DNA from: an uncultured Oscillospiraceae bacterium
GTDB taxonomy: Bacteria > Bacillota > Clostridia > Oscillospirales > Oscillospiraceae
Length of the DNA stretch: 49,203 bases
Assembly: GCA_934675115.1 (NCBI GenBank)
Contig: CAKUPH010000005.1
Span: 1-49,203, forward strand
Direction of reading: 5' to 3'
This document shows, one piece after another, positions 16,992 to 24,525 of this stretch. How positions within the stretch are numbered: the stretch's first letter is position 1; each line of letters opens with the position of its first letter. The notes under the pieces were generated by a model. That model searched no databases and was not told the DNA's origin. It was given only the letters and a program-made list of their open reading frames with translations. The translations under genes were made by a program, and so were the position numbers.

Positions 16992-17621
16992 TTACGCCAG
17001 CGACCGGTCCAGTCTGGACGCATGAAGGGCCTTGCGGATGGCCACGCACAGGATGGGGGCGAAGATCACTGCCAGCACGCCGTTGGTGATGGTAGCGGGC
17101 AGCTTGGCCACCACCACCGCCCAGCACTGGGCCGCCGTGGTGTAGCCCTCGATGAACATCCCGTTGTAGAAGTAGTTCTTGATGGAGTAGGCGATAAGGT
17201 AGCCCACCGCGGCGCAGGCGGTGGAGACCACCAGACCGGGGTAAAAATCCTTCTCCTTCTTCAGCAGGCGGACGAACACATAGTGGAACACCAGCCCGGC
17301 CACCAGACCGTACATGCCCTTGGTGATGAAGGTGATGGGCGCCTCGGCCACATAATTGGGGTTGGTCAGGTCATAGAGGGCGGAGCCCAGCCCGGCGGAA
17401 AGGAAGCCCCACCACGGGCCGGTGAGCAGGCCGGACAGGGAGCACATGATATTGGCCAGCGTAAAGGCGGTAACGCCGCCCACGGCCACCGGCATGGTGA
17501 TGCGCAGCTTATTGCTCACAAAAACCAGCGCCAGCATCAGCGCGGCGGTGATCATCCGGAGCAGCGCCCCGTGGCTGTCGCGCTTCCGGTTTTCCGTATT
17601 CTCAAATTCTTTCACATTCAT
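16992..17621 (-). CDS. ECF transporter S component (vitamin-type)
   Basis: Substrate-binding membrane subunit of an energy-coupling factor vitamin transporter; it would work with EcfT/EcfA proteins encoded elsewhere. The 209-residue product has about six hydrophobic helices, with the S-component-like stretch GGVTAFTLANIMCSLSGLL and a Lys/Arg-rich tail. AGGAGA precedes the ATG. It is divergent from a MocR/PdxR-type regulator, an arrangement known for pyridoxine-type (PdxU) transporters. Vitamin B6 is therefore the favoured but unproven substrate. Confidence 0.8.
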   Translation of the reverse strand: MNVKEFENTENRKRDSHGALLRMITAALMLALVFVSNKLRITMPVAVGGVTAFTLANIMCSLSGLLTGPWWGFLSAGLGSALYDLTNPNYVAEAPITFITKGMYGLVAGLVFHYVFVRLLKKEKDFYPGLVVSTACAAVGYLIAYSIKNYFYNGMFIEGYTTAAQCWAVVVAKLPATITNGVLAVIFAPILCVAIRKALHASRLDRSLA

Positions 17622-17669
17622 GGTGATCTCTCCTTTGACCGTCCCTTGACGGCCCCTTGGTTTGATGCT

Positions 17670-17722
17670 ATTATACTCACATCTGACATCATTGCTATGT
17701 CCAGTTTACATATTTTTTATGT
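17670..17722. promoter_or_regulatory. Divergent promoter/operator region between ECF S component and MocR regulator
   Basis: A perfect minus-strand TATAAT (17670-17675) has no recognisable -35, as expected for an activated promoter. Upstream lie two inverted repeats: CTGACAT (17683-17689) with ATGTCCAG (17697-17704), and ACATA-N5-TATGT (17708-17722). They are candidate sites for the regulator. Confidence 0.5.
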
Positions 17723-17742
17723 GGTCAGTTGAGGTGACAGCC

Positions 17743-19131
17743 ATGCGGCTCGGCACATTTTCCATGCCGGAATTCTCCGGGGACCTGCCCCTTTACGAGC
17801 AGCTCTACCGCCATATCTCCACCGCCGTCCAGTCCGGGCAGATCCCGCCGGGGGCGAAGCTGCCGTCCAAGCGGCAGCTGTGCGCCACGCTGGGGGTGAG
17901 CATGAGCACGGTGGAGACGGCCTACGCCCTCCTGTCGGCGGAGGGGTACGTCATTTCCAAGCCCCGGAGCGGCTACGTGGCCGCCCGCATCGCCCCGCTG
18001 GCCCCGCCCGCCCCGGCAGAGCGCCCCGTCCCGGCGGCGGAACCGGCGGCCGCTCCAAAATGGGATTACAGCTTCTCCACCGGCGCGGTGGACACGTCGG
18101 TGTTCCCCTTTTCATCGTGGGCAAGGATCACCAAGGAGGCCGTCTACGAAAACCCGGAGCTTTTACAGCGGGGCCACCCTCAGGGGGATCTGCCCCTGAG
18201 GACGGCGCTGGCGGAATTTCTGGCCCAGTACCGGGGCGTCCGGTGCGCGCCGGATCAGATCATTGTGGGCGCCGGCGGGGACTATCTGATGTCCACGGTG
18301 CTCCAGCTCCTGCCGGAGTACCGTGAGGTGGCGCTGGAGGATCCCGGTTACCCCGCCGCCTACGCCGTCGTCCGCCACCACGAGCGGCGGGCGGCGTCCG
18401 TCCCGGTGGACGGCGAGGGGATGGACCCGGACGCTCTGGAGCGCTCCGGCGCCCGCCTTGCCTACGTCACCCCGTCCCACCAGTTCCCTCTGGGGCTGAC
18501 CATGCCCGCCGGGCGGCGCAGCCAGCTGCTCCAATGGGCGGGGGCGGCGGAGGGCCGCTACCTCATCGAGGACGACTACGACAGCGAATTCCGCTACTCC
18601 TCCCGGCCCATCCCCGCCATGCAGGGGCTGGACCGGCAGGGCCGGGTCATCTATCTGGGCACCTTTTCCCGCTCCATCGCCCCGGCCATCCGGGTGGCCT
18701 ATCTCATCCTGCCCCCCGCCCTGCTGGAGCGCTACCGCCGGGACTTCCCGCTGGCCGCCTCCACCGTCTCCCGGTTCGAGCAGGAGGCCCTCCGCCGCTT
18801 TCTGGAGCAGGGGCTGTACATCCGGCATCTGCGCCGGGCGGGCAACCTGTACCGGAGAAAAAACCTCCTGCTCACTCAGGCCCTGTCCGCCATCCCCGGG
18901 GCGGAGCTGTCCGGCGCACAGGCGGGGCTGCACTTTCTCCTCACCCTCCCCGGCCGGGAAGAGGGCGAGCTGGTGGAGCTGGCCGCCGCCCGGGGCGTCC
19001 GGGTCCACCCCCTGAGCCAGTACTGCCACAAAATTCCGCCCCTGCCCTCCACGCTGGTGCTGGGGTACGCGGGGCTGACGGAGGAGGAGCTTCCCCGGGC
19101 CGCAGAGCGGCTCATCGCGGCGTACACATGA
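17743..19131 (+). CDS. MocR/PdxR-type regulator (GntR helix-turn-helix fused to aminotransferase fold)
   Basis: The 462-residue product has an N-terminal GntR winged helix (about 12-80, LYEQLYRHISTAVQSGQIPP) and a class I aminotransferase domain (about 108-460), with TPSHQFPLG (243-251) and IEDDYDSEFRY (275-285). PdxR members sense PLP and control vitamin B6 genes. Oddly, the usual Schiff-base lysine is Arg310 (GTFSRSIAPAIR), so covalent PLP binding is unlikely. The start at 17743 has GAGGTGA upstream; the 27 in-frame codons before it run through the operator region. It is divergent from the ECF S component. Confidence 0.88.
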   Translation: MRLGTFSMPEFSGDLPLYEQLYRHISTAVQSGQIPPGAKLPSKRQLCATLGVSMSTVETAYALLSAEGYVISKPRSGYVAARIAPLAPPAPAERPVPAAEPAAAPKWDYSFSTGAVDTSVFPFSSWARITKEAVYENPELLQRGHPQGDLPLRTALAEFLAQYRGVRCAPDQIIVGAGGDYLMSTVLQLLPEYREVALEDPGYPAAYAVVRHHERRAASVPVDGEGMDPDALERSGARLAYVTPSHQFPLGLTMPAGRRSQLLQWAGAAEGRYLIEDDYDSEFRYSSRPIPAMQGLDRQGRVIYLGTFSRSIAPAIRVAYLILPPALLERYRRDFPLAASTVSRFEQEALRRFLEQGLYIRHLRRAGNLYRRKNLLLTQALSAIPGAELSGAQAGLHFLLTLPGREEGELVELAAARGVRVHPLSQYCHKIPPLPSTLVLGYAGLTEEELPRAAERLIAAYT

Positions 19132-19133
19132 TA

Positions 19134-19165
19134 AACGGCGCGGCCAATAGGCCGCGCCGTTTTCG
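19134..19165 (+). terminator. Terminator after the MocR-type regulator
   Basis: Perfect 12-bp stem (AACGGCGCGGCC at 19134-19145 with 19150-19161, loop AATA) followed by TT and C. It begins just after the stop codon. Confidence 0.8.
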
Positions 19166-19166
19166 T

Positions 19167-19193
19167 ACCCTGCCGCCCTCCGCCGCATAGAAT
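19167..19193 (+). promoter_or_regulatory. SigmaK/sigmaE-like mother-cell promoter
   Basis: AC (19167-19168), 17 bp, then CATAGAAT followed by G (19186-19194), close to the sigmaK pattern AC-N17-CATANNNTA; the -10 is also 7/8 of the sigmaE CATACAAT, but no sigmaE -35 is seen. It stands 36 bp before a three-gene operon of spore-wall type. Confidence 0.5.
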
Positions 19194-19229
19194 GGCACAG
19201 GCGGCGAAGCGGGCCGCCGGAGGAGTGTA

Positions 19230-19631
19230 ATGTGTATGACGAAAAACAACGGAACACTGGCGGTGCGGGTCTACACCTCTCAGGCGGAGCTGCCGCTGGA
19301 GGGGGCGTCGGTGGCGGTGCTGCAAAAGGGCCGCTTCGGCCGGTACGACCTGCTGAGCATACAGGCCGCCGACCGCAGCGGTCTCATCCAGTCGGTGGAG
19401 ATCCCCACCCCGGCGGCTGCCGCCGGGCTGACCTCCAACACCGGGGCCGTGCCCTACGCCCTGTGCACCGCCTGGGCGGAATATCCGGGCTATTACATGC
19501 TGGAGGTGGAGAACGTGCAGATCTTCCCCGGCGTGGAGACGGTGCAGAACATGGAGCTCATCCCGCTGGAATATGGGCAGGACAGCCTGCAAAGCCCCAC
19601 GGTGCAGGACACCCCGGCCCAGGATCTGTGA
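19230..19631 (+). CDS. Small protein with carboxypeptidase-regulatory-like fold, spore operon
   Basis: The 133-residue product has no signal peptide and looks like a single beta-sandwich of the carboxypeptidase-regulatory/transthyretin kind (LAVRVYTSQAELPLEGASVA ... GYYMLEVENVQIFPGVE). I recognise it only as a partner often seen beside spore cortex-type peptidoglycan-binding proteins. GGAGGAG precedes the ATG at 19230; a second ATG at 19236 is possible. Its stop overlaps the ribosome binding site of the next gene. A mother-cell-type promoter lies just upstream, so a spore coat or cortex role is inferred. Confidence 0.65.
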   Translation: MCMTKNNGTLAVRVYTSQAELPLEGASVAVLQKGRFGRYDLLSIQAADRSGLIQSVEIPTPAAAAGLTSNTGAVPYALCTAWAEYPGYYMLEVENVQIFPGVETVQNMELIPLEYGQDSLQSPTVQDTPAQDL

Positions 19632-19640
19632 GGTGACGCC

Positions 19641-20825
19641 ATGCCCCTTACCGTAATTCCCTACATCCCCAGGACCATCACCGTACACATGGGGCCGCCC
19701 GGCCAGTGGGCGGAAAACGTGACGGTGAGCTTCCCCGACTACGTAAAAAACGTGGCCTCCAGCGAGATCTACCCCACGTGGGAGCCGGCGGCCATCCGGG
19801 CCAACGTGCTGGCCATCGTGTCCTTCGCCCTCAACCGGGTGTATACCGAATACTACCCCAGTCGGGGATACGACTTCCAGATCACCTCCACCACCGCCTA
19901 TGACCAGAAATTCATCAAGGGCCGCAGCATTTTCGAGAGCATCAGTCAGGTGGTGGATGAGCTGTTCGACGACTACATCCGGCGGCAGGGCCACGTGGAG
20001 CCGCTGAGCGCCAAATTCTGCAACGGCACCACGACCACCTGCGACGGGCTGTCCCAGTGGGGGAGCCAGCGGCTGGCGCAGGAGGGGCTGGACTCCATGG
20101 CCATCCTCCGCCGGTACTACGGAAACGACATCGAGCTGGTCACCAACGCCCCCATTCAGGATCTCTCCCCCTCGGCTCCCACAGAGCCGCTGCGGCTGGG
20201 CTCCGCCGAACCGGCGGTATCGGTGGTGCAGTCGTCGCTGAACCGCATCTCCCAAAACTACCCCGCCATTCCCAAGATCGGCGCGGTATCCGGGGCCTTC
20301 AACCAGCAGACGGAGGACGCGGTAAAGGCCTTCCAGCGGATCTTCAACCTGACGCCGGACGGCGTGGTGGGCCGCTCCACGTGGTACAAGATCGTGTCCC
20401 TCTATGTGGGCGTCACCCAGCTGGCGGAGCTGGAAAGTCAGGGCCAGCAGTTCTACGGCATCCAGTTCCAGTTCCCCGGCGTTCTCCGGGAGGGAGACTC
20501 CGGACCGGAGGTCCGGGTGCTGCAATACATGCTGGACTTCGTGGCCGAGTTCGACGACGGTCTCGGCTCTGTCACCGTGGACGGCTCCTACGGCCCCGCC
20601 ACCACGCAGGCCGTCCGCAATTACCAGCACGTGGCGGGACTTTCCGCCGACGGCGTGGCCGGGCAGGCCACGTGGAATTCCCTGTACGCCCGGTATGCCG
20701 CCGCCGACCGGCAGCTGCGCCGGGTGCTCAACCAGAACAGCGGCGGGGACACGTCGGCGGCCCGGCTGGGCCAGAATCCGGGCTATGACTTACAGACCGG
20801 GCAATCAGATCAACGGGAGGGATGA
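19641..20825 (+). CDS. SpoIID/LytB-like protein with two peptidoglycan-binding domains
   Basis: The 394-residue product combines an N-terminal SpoIID/LytB-like segment (about 45-170; RANVLAIVSFALNRVYTEYY and GTTTTCDGLSQWGSQRLAQ) with two PG_binding_1 domains (about 190-255 and 280-350), each ending in the DGVVGRSTW / DGVAGQATW signature. There is no obvious signal peptide, which is common in spore-coat or cortex-associated forms. GAGGTGA precedes the ATG, overlapping the previous gene's end. It probably binds or remodels cortex peptidoglycan; whether it is catalytic is unclear. Confidence 0.85.
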   Translation: MPLTVIPYIPRTITVHMGPPGQWAENVTVSFPDYVKNVASSEIYPTWEPAAIRANVLAIVSFALNRVYTEYYPSRGYDFQITSTTAYDQKFIKGRSIFESISQVVDELFDDYIRRQGHVEPLSAKFCNGTTTTCDGLSQWGSQRLAQEGLDSMAILRRYYGNDIELVTNAPIQDLSPSAPTEPLRLGSAEPAVSVVQSSLNRISQNYPAIPKIGAVSGAFNQQTEDAVKAFQRIFNLTPDGVVGRSTWYKIVSLYVGVTQLAELESQGQQFYGIQFQFPGVLREGDSGPEVRVLQYMLDFVAEFDDGLGSVTVDGSYGPATTQAVRNYQHVAGLSADGVAGQATWNSLYARYAAADRQLRRVLNQNSGGDTSAARLGQNPGYDLQTGQSDQREG

Positions 20826-20827
20826 CC

Positions 20828-21409
20828 ATGACGAATCAGGAATTTCTGGAGCAGGAGATGCGGGGCCAGCCGGTGCGCAATCTCCAGTATATGCTGCGGC
20901 GGCTGTCGGAAAAATACGCCTTTCTCCCGCCGCTGGCGGTGGACGGCGTGTTCGGGCCGGAGACCGGCGACGCGGTGCGCCGGTTCCAGCGGGCCTTCTC
21001 CCTGCCGGTCACAGGAACGGCGGACGCGGCCACGTGGAACGCCATCCAGCGGCTCTGGCTGGAGGCGGAGCGGGAGGCCGCGGCGCCCCGGTCCGTCCGG
21101 GCCTTCCCTTCGGAGGGCCGCCGGGCCGCCCCCGGCGACACCCGGGAGTACATGGTGGTGCCCCAGACCATGTTCCAGCTGCTGGCCCGGCACTTCAACG
21201 GCGTCACCCCTCATACGGTGAACGGCTACCACGGGGCGGAATCCGCCGCGAACGTGGATTGGCTCCAGCGGGCGGCGGGCCTGCCCGTCACCGGGATCAT
21301 GGACGCCCGGACGTGGGATATGCTCAGCCGCCTGTACGAAATGACGGTCATCGCCGACCTGCGGCGGACGTCCCCCACGCTGGCCCGGCCAATGGGCCAG
21401 ACAAGATAA
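20828..21409 (+). CDS. Protein with two peptidoglycan-binding domains
   Basis: The 193-residue product has one clear PG_binding_1 domain (about 12-72, ending VDGVFGPETGDAVRRFQRAF and GTADAATWNA) and a second, more divergent one (about 105-175, ending GIMDARTWDML). No signal peptide or catalytic domain is visible. An ATG at 20822 overlaps the upstream stop, but GGGAGGG touches it, so the ATG at 20828 (6 bp spacing) is preferred. It is the last gene of the three-gene operon and is followed by a strong terminator. Confidence 0.85.
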   Translation: MTNQEFLEQEMRGQPVRNLQYMLRRLSEKYAFLPPLAVDGVFGPETGDAVRRFQRAFSLPVTGTADAATWNAIQRLWLEAEREAAAPRSVRAFPSEGRRAAPGDTREYMVVPQTMFQLLARHFNGVTPHTVNGYHGAESAANVDWLQRAAGLPVTGIMDARTWDMLSRLYEMTVIADLRRTSPTLARPMGQTR

Positions 21410-21412
21410 AGA

Positions 21413-21451
21413 GACAAGGCAGACTGCAAGCAGTCTGCCTTGTCTTTATTT
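21413..21451. terminator. Bidirectional terminator
   Basis: Perfect 14-bp stem (GACAAGGCAGACTG at 21413-21426 with 21431-21444, loop CAAG) followed by TTTATTT on the plus strand. It separates two convergent operons and overlaps the end of the minus-strand gene. Confidence 0.88.
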
Positions 21452-21949
21452 CTTCAGTTTTTTCAGCCGGGCCAGCAGGAACTGCGCGCACAGGCCGGTA
21501 AACAGGCCGGTGAGGATACCGGACACCATAAGGACGGGCAGGTAAGCCGCGATGGCGGGGGTGCGGGTGATGAACACCGCCGCCCCGATCTGGCCGATGT
21601 TGTGGGCCACTGCCCCCAGCACCGAACACACCCACATCTGCTTTTCCGTCAGGACCCGGGCGATGAGGGCGGACACCACATAGCAGCACAGGCCGCCGGA
21701 CAGGCTGTAAAAAATGGTCATGCCGCCGGAGAACAGGCTGCCCAGCAGCACCCGGGCCAGCAGGATCATGGCCGCCGGGCCGGGGCCGAGGGCGAACACG
21801 GCGTACACCGTGATGATGTTGGCAAGGCCCAGCTTGATGCCGGGGACGGGGGCCAGCGGGGGCAGCTGTGCCTCCAGCACGAAAATGGTCAGCGCCACGG
21901 CGGTGAGCACCGCCATGTACGTCAGCTTCCGGACGCCTGCGTTTTTCAT
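21446..21949 (-). CDS. Gx transporter family membrane protein (EetB-like)
   Basis: The 167-residue membrane protein with about five or six helices belongs to the family once called heptaprenyl diphosphate synthase component I (now Gx transporter, ECF S-like). It shows VPGIKLGLANIITVYAVFAL and the glycine-rich GSLFSGGMTIFYSLSGGL. In the Listeria extracellular electron-transfer locus a member of this family is EetB. It overlaps the NusG-II gene by 4 bp and is the last gene of the flavin operon. Function as a transporter or electron-chain assembly factor is not settled. Confidence 0.85.
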   Translation of the reverse strand: MKNAGVRKLTYMAVLTAVALTIFVLEAQLPPLAPVPGIKLGLANIITVYAVFALGPGPAAMILLARVLLGSLFSGGMTIFYSLSGGLCCYVVSALIARVLTEKQMWVCSVLGAVAHNIGQIGAAVFITRTPAIAAYLPVLMVSGILTGLFTGLCAQFLLARLKKLKK

Positions 21950-22326
21950 CCCGTCACCCCGTCAATGTCAGTTTCCGCCCCCGGCCCCTCCAGCTGGATG
22001 ACCAGACCGTTGGGCAGGCAAACGATGGGCACCGTCCCGGTGGATATCCACCCCTGACGGACGCACACCTGATCCGGGCAGTCGGCGTGGGACACGCAGA
22101 TCCGCCCCCGCTCCGCCGTGACGGTGTTGCTCCCCGCCGGGCCGGTGACGGTGAACTCTTCCGTCCCCGTCAGTGCGGCGAGGTCGATGGTGCGGATCAG
22201 CTCCCCGTCCTGATACACCCGGGCCACCGTCCCCTCCGCCGTTTTCCGGCTGAGAGCAAAGGCCCCGGCGGCGGACGCCGCCAGCAGCAGGGCGATGAGG
22301 ATCACCCAGAATTTTGTGCTTTTCAC
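21946..22326 (-). CDS. NusG domain II membrane protein (EetA-like)
   Basis: The 126-residue product has one N-terminal membrane helix (about 6-26) and an extracytosolic NusG-II domain with four conserved cysteines: Cys77, Cys83 and Cys88 in CVSHADCPDQVC, and Cys103 in IVCLPN. This matches EetA-type proteins, which accompany EetB and ApbE in flavin-based electron-transfer loci. It overlaps its neighbours by 4 bp on both sides, so the three genes are translationally coupled. The cysteines may bind a cofactor or form disulfides; this is unknown. Confidence 0.85.
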   Translation of the reverse strand: MKSTKFWVILIALLLAASAAGAFALSRKTAEGTVARVYQDGELIRTIDLAALTGTEEFTVTGPAGSNTVTAERGRICVSHADCPDQVCVRQGWISTGTVPIVCLPNGLVIQLEGPGAETDIDGVTG

Positions 22327-23369
22327 CGGCGGATCACCTGCAATTCATGGTCCTCCCAGTCGCCGTAGAGGGAGAAGCAGTCCTCCAGCCCCTCGGTGAT
22401 GGTGACAGTGCCGCCGCCGTCGTCGATGAGGATAAAGTCAAAGCCGCCGTTGGCCCGCCAGTACTCCGCCGCCTTGTCCACCCCCATGACGAACAGGGCG
22501 GTGGACAGGCCGTCGGCCAGCACGCCGCTGTCCGCCACAACGGTGACGGACTCAAGGCCGTTTTCCGCCGGGCGGCCGGTGGCCGGGTCGATGATGTGCC
22601 AGTAAATTTTGCCGTCCTCTTCAAAATACCGCTCGTACCCGCCGGAGGTGATGACCGCCTTGTCCGCCACGGACAGCACGGCGGCATAGCCGCTGCCCTC
22701 CGGGTCCTGCACAGCCACCTGCCAGAGGGAGCCGTCGGGCTTCCTGCCCAGCGCCTGCACGTTGCCGCCAAGGCTGATGATGGCGGAGGTCACCCCCGCC
22801 GCCCGGAAGCGCTCCATGACCCGGTCGCCGGTGTACCCCTTGGCCACCGCGCCCAGATCCAGCTCCATGCCGTCGGGGACGGTGAGAGTATCGCCGTCCA
22901 GCCCGATCCTCGTATAGTCCACCCGGGCCAGCAGGCCGGCAAGCTCGTCCTCCCCGGGCACCCGGTAGTTCCCGTTGGTGAAGCCCCAGGCCGACACCAC
23001 CGGGTAGATGGTCACGTCCAGCGCCCCGCCCGTGCTGCCGCACAGGTCAAGGGCCGTCCGGAGCAGCTCCGCCGTGTCATCGGACACGGTAACGCTTGCC
23101 CCGCCGCTGTGGTTGGCGGCGTAGATCTCGCTTTCCTCGTCGGTGACGGACAGGCGCTTTTCCAGTGACAGGATGGTCTCCTCCCCGCTGTCCAGCGCCG
23201 TCTGCCCCTCCGGGCCATACACCGTCAGATCCATGATGGTGTCCATGGCCAGCACGGTGCGGGTAGACTTGTCCGCCCCCGGGTCGGACGCGGGAGCGCT
23301 CCCCTGCCCGGCGCAGCCGGTCAGCAGGAGAAGGGCGAGAAATAAGGCGGTCAGGCGGGAAAATTTCAT
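22323..23369 (-). CDS. apbE: FAD:protein FMN transferase, lipoprotein (ApbE/FmnB)
   Basis: Extracytosolic enzyme that moves FMN from FAD onto a threonine of target proteins. The 348-residue product has a lipoprotein signal with lipobox LLTGC (Cys19), then the ApbE fold: VLAMDTIMDLTVYG, DVTIYPVVSAWGF, LDLGAVAKGYTGDRV, SLGGNVQALG, ITSGGYERYF, HIIDPATGRP and the Mg-site region VVADSGVLADGLSTALFVMG. AAAGGA precedes the ATG. The FMN-binding protein encoded just upstream is the obvious substrate. Confidence 0.95.
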   Translation of the reverse strand: MKFSRLTALFLALLLLTGCAGQGSAPASDPGADKSTRTVLAMDTIMDLTVYGPEGQTALDSGEETILSLEKRLSVTDEESEIYAANHSGGASVTVSDDTAELLRTALDLCGSTGGALDVTIYPVVSAWGFTNGNYRVPGEDELAGLLARVDYTRIGLDGDTLTVPDGMELDLGAVAKGYTGDRVMERFRAAGVTSAIISLGGNVQALGRKPDGSLWQVAVQDPEGSGYAAVLSVADKAVITSGGYERYFEEDGKIYWHIIDPATGRPAENGLESVTVVADSGVLADGLSTALFVMGVDKAAEYWRANGGFDFILIDDGGGTVTITEGLEDCFSLYGDWEDHELQVIRR

Positions 23370-23398
23370 GGTTTTGGGTCCTTTCGGAGTAATTGCGG

Positions 23399-23959
23399 TC
23401 AGTTCAGCGCCTTTTTCAGAACGGCGTTGACGGCGTTCATAATGCCCTTGGAGCTGTAGGTGGCTCCGCTGACGGCGGAGACGTTTGGGCTCTGGGCGGA
23501 GAGGATGGCGGACACCACGGCCCGGGCGGGGTCCATGTACTCGTCGTCATCCTCGCAGCTGACGATGGAAATATCCGTGATCTTATCACCGGAGATGGTG
23601 ACGGACACGGTGATGGTACCCTCGTACCCCTTGGCCGAGCCGGAATAGGCGCCGTCCTTATATTTGATGGACAACTCCCCACGGACAGGCATGATGGCCT
23701 TCGTGAGCTTCGAGCCGTTGGGCAGGGCACCGGCGTACATGGTCACCGCGAAGCAGGCGGTGCCGAAGGCTCCGAGCCAGACGGGCAGCCGCGTCCGCAG
23801 TGCCAGCGAGAAAAGCTCCGGCGCGGCCCAGTACAGGGCGATGACCACGCCGGACACAATGGCCGCTCCGGTGTAGAAGGCCCCGGGACAGCGGCGCAGG
23901 GCAGGGCCGCACAGCAGCGTAAGGGCCAGTGCCAGCAAAAGGGCTATTATGAATATCAT
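23399..23959 (-). CDS. Membrane-anchored FMN-binding domain protein
   Basis: The 186-residue product has three or so N-terminal helices (about 2-18, 28-45, 60-78), then the segment KAIMPVRGELSI, typical of ferric-reductase-like membrane domains, running directly into an FMN-binding domain (about 100-184). The flavinylation motif SGAT is at 164-167, with Thr167 the expected FMN site; the aspartate usually three residues before SGAT is Ser161. It appears to be a membrane domain cut short and joined to the flavin domain. GGAGG precedes the ATG. It is the first gene of the flavin operon. Confidence 0.88.
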   Translation of the reverse strand: MIFIIALLLALALTLLCGPALRRCPGAFYTGAAIVSGVVIALYWAAPELFSLALRTRLPVWLGAFGTACFAVTMYAGALPNGSKLTKAIMPVRGELSIKYKDGAYSGSAKGYEGTITVSVTISGDKITDISIVSCEDDDEYMDPARAVVSAILSAQSPNVSAVSGATYSSKGIMNAVNAVLKKALN

Positions 23960-24013
23960 AGCAGAATCCTCCGTGTCGTCAAGCCGGGGAACGCAATTTC
24001 TCCCTGCGCAAGA

Positions 24014-24048
24014 CTGCCCCGGACCGCGTCTGGCGCGGCCCGGGGCAG
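24014..24048 (-). other. Strong hairpin between the SLH gene and the flavin operon
   Basis: 15-bp stem with one G-T mismatch (24014-24028 with 24034-24048, loop TCTGG). Only a short T-run follows on the minus strand (TCTTGCG), so it may be a partial terminator or an mRNA processing/stability element that sets the ratio of SLH protein to flavin proteins. Confidence 0.55.
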
Positions 24049-24075
24049 TAGGTCAGATCAGTTCGGCGCGGCCGC

Positions 24076-24402
24076 TCAGGCGGAGACGGCGCTGATGAGG
24101 CCGGGCAGCTCGGCGGCCTCCGCTTTGGCGGCGGCGGCGTTCTTGGCGTAACCGGCCACCTGCGCGCCGTCGCTGAAGCCGTTGAGGGCGGCGAATTCCG
24201 CGCGGGTCATGGTGTCGTCGGGGTGGATCAGGCCGTCGCCCTTGCCCTTGAGGCAGCCCTTTTCCACATATTCGGTGAGATATTTCTCCGCCCAGTGGCC
24301 GGAGACGTCGGAAGGCGCGGCGGCATTGACCGTCACGGGCAGCGTCAGCAGAACGCCGAAGCACAGCGCCAGCGCCGTTAATTTGGATCTGATGCGATGC
24401 AT
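24076..24402 (-). CDS. Secreted small protein with one S-layer homology (SLH) domain
   Basis: The 108-residue product has a signal peptide (about 1-27, cleavage near VNAAA) and one SLH domain (about 30-76; DVSGHWAEKYLTEYVEKGCL and MTRAEFAALNGF), then an Ala-rich tail. SLH proteins normally carry three SLH repeats; here only one is present. The ribosome binding site is modest (GAGAGGG). It lies 117 bp upstream of the flavin operon on the same strand, so it may be co-transcribed and act in cell-envelope anchoring near it. That link is inferred. Confidence 0.78.
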   Translation of the reverse strand: MHRIRSKLTALALCFGVLLTLPVTVNAAAPSDVSGHWAEKYLTEYVEKGCLKGKGDGLIHPDDTMTRAEFAALNGFSDGAQVAGYAKNAAAAKAEAAELPGLISAVSA

Positions 24403-24458
24403 GATAAATCCCTCTCTTTCTGCGTGAATATTCGGTTAGCCATCGCTTACTTCCGGGC

Positions 24459-24486
24459 AAAAAAATACTCCGCCCGTTGGGGCGGA
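24459..24486 (-). terminator. Terminator-like hairpin in the SLH/flavin operon leader (possible attenuator)
   Basis: On the minus strand TCCGCCC-CAAC-GGGCGGA (24469-24486) is followed by GTATTTTTTT. It sits after the promoter and palindrome but before the SLH start codon, so it would stop most transcripts unless bypassed. Confidence 0.65.
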
Positions 24487-24493
24487 TATGCGC

Positions 24494-24523
24494 GCATGTA
24501 GTTAGCTAGAGCTAACTACATGC
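24494..24523. promoter_or_regulatory. Perfect palindrome over the SLH/flavin promoter start site
   Basis: Two 14-bp arms (24494-24507, GCATGTAGTTAGCT, and its exact complement 24510-24523) separated by AG. It begins 2 bp after the -10 and covers the expected start site. The GTTAG/CTAAC halves recall DtxR/IdeR iron boxes, but the spacing differs from the classic box. It could be a repressor site or an RNA hairpin at the transcript's 5' end. Confidence 0.7.
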
Positions 24524-24525
24524 AG

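Noticed and set aside
21446..23959. Complete Listeria-type extracellular electron-transfer locus
   Set aside because: Ndh2, PplA, DmkA/B and the ECF flavin genes are not in the window; only the flavinylation, EetA-like and EetB-like part is present.
24053..24460. 135-codon minus-strand open frame overlapping the SLH gene
   Set aside because: Arg/Gly-rich shifted frame; the SLH frame has a signal peptide and a recognisable domain.
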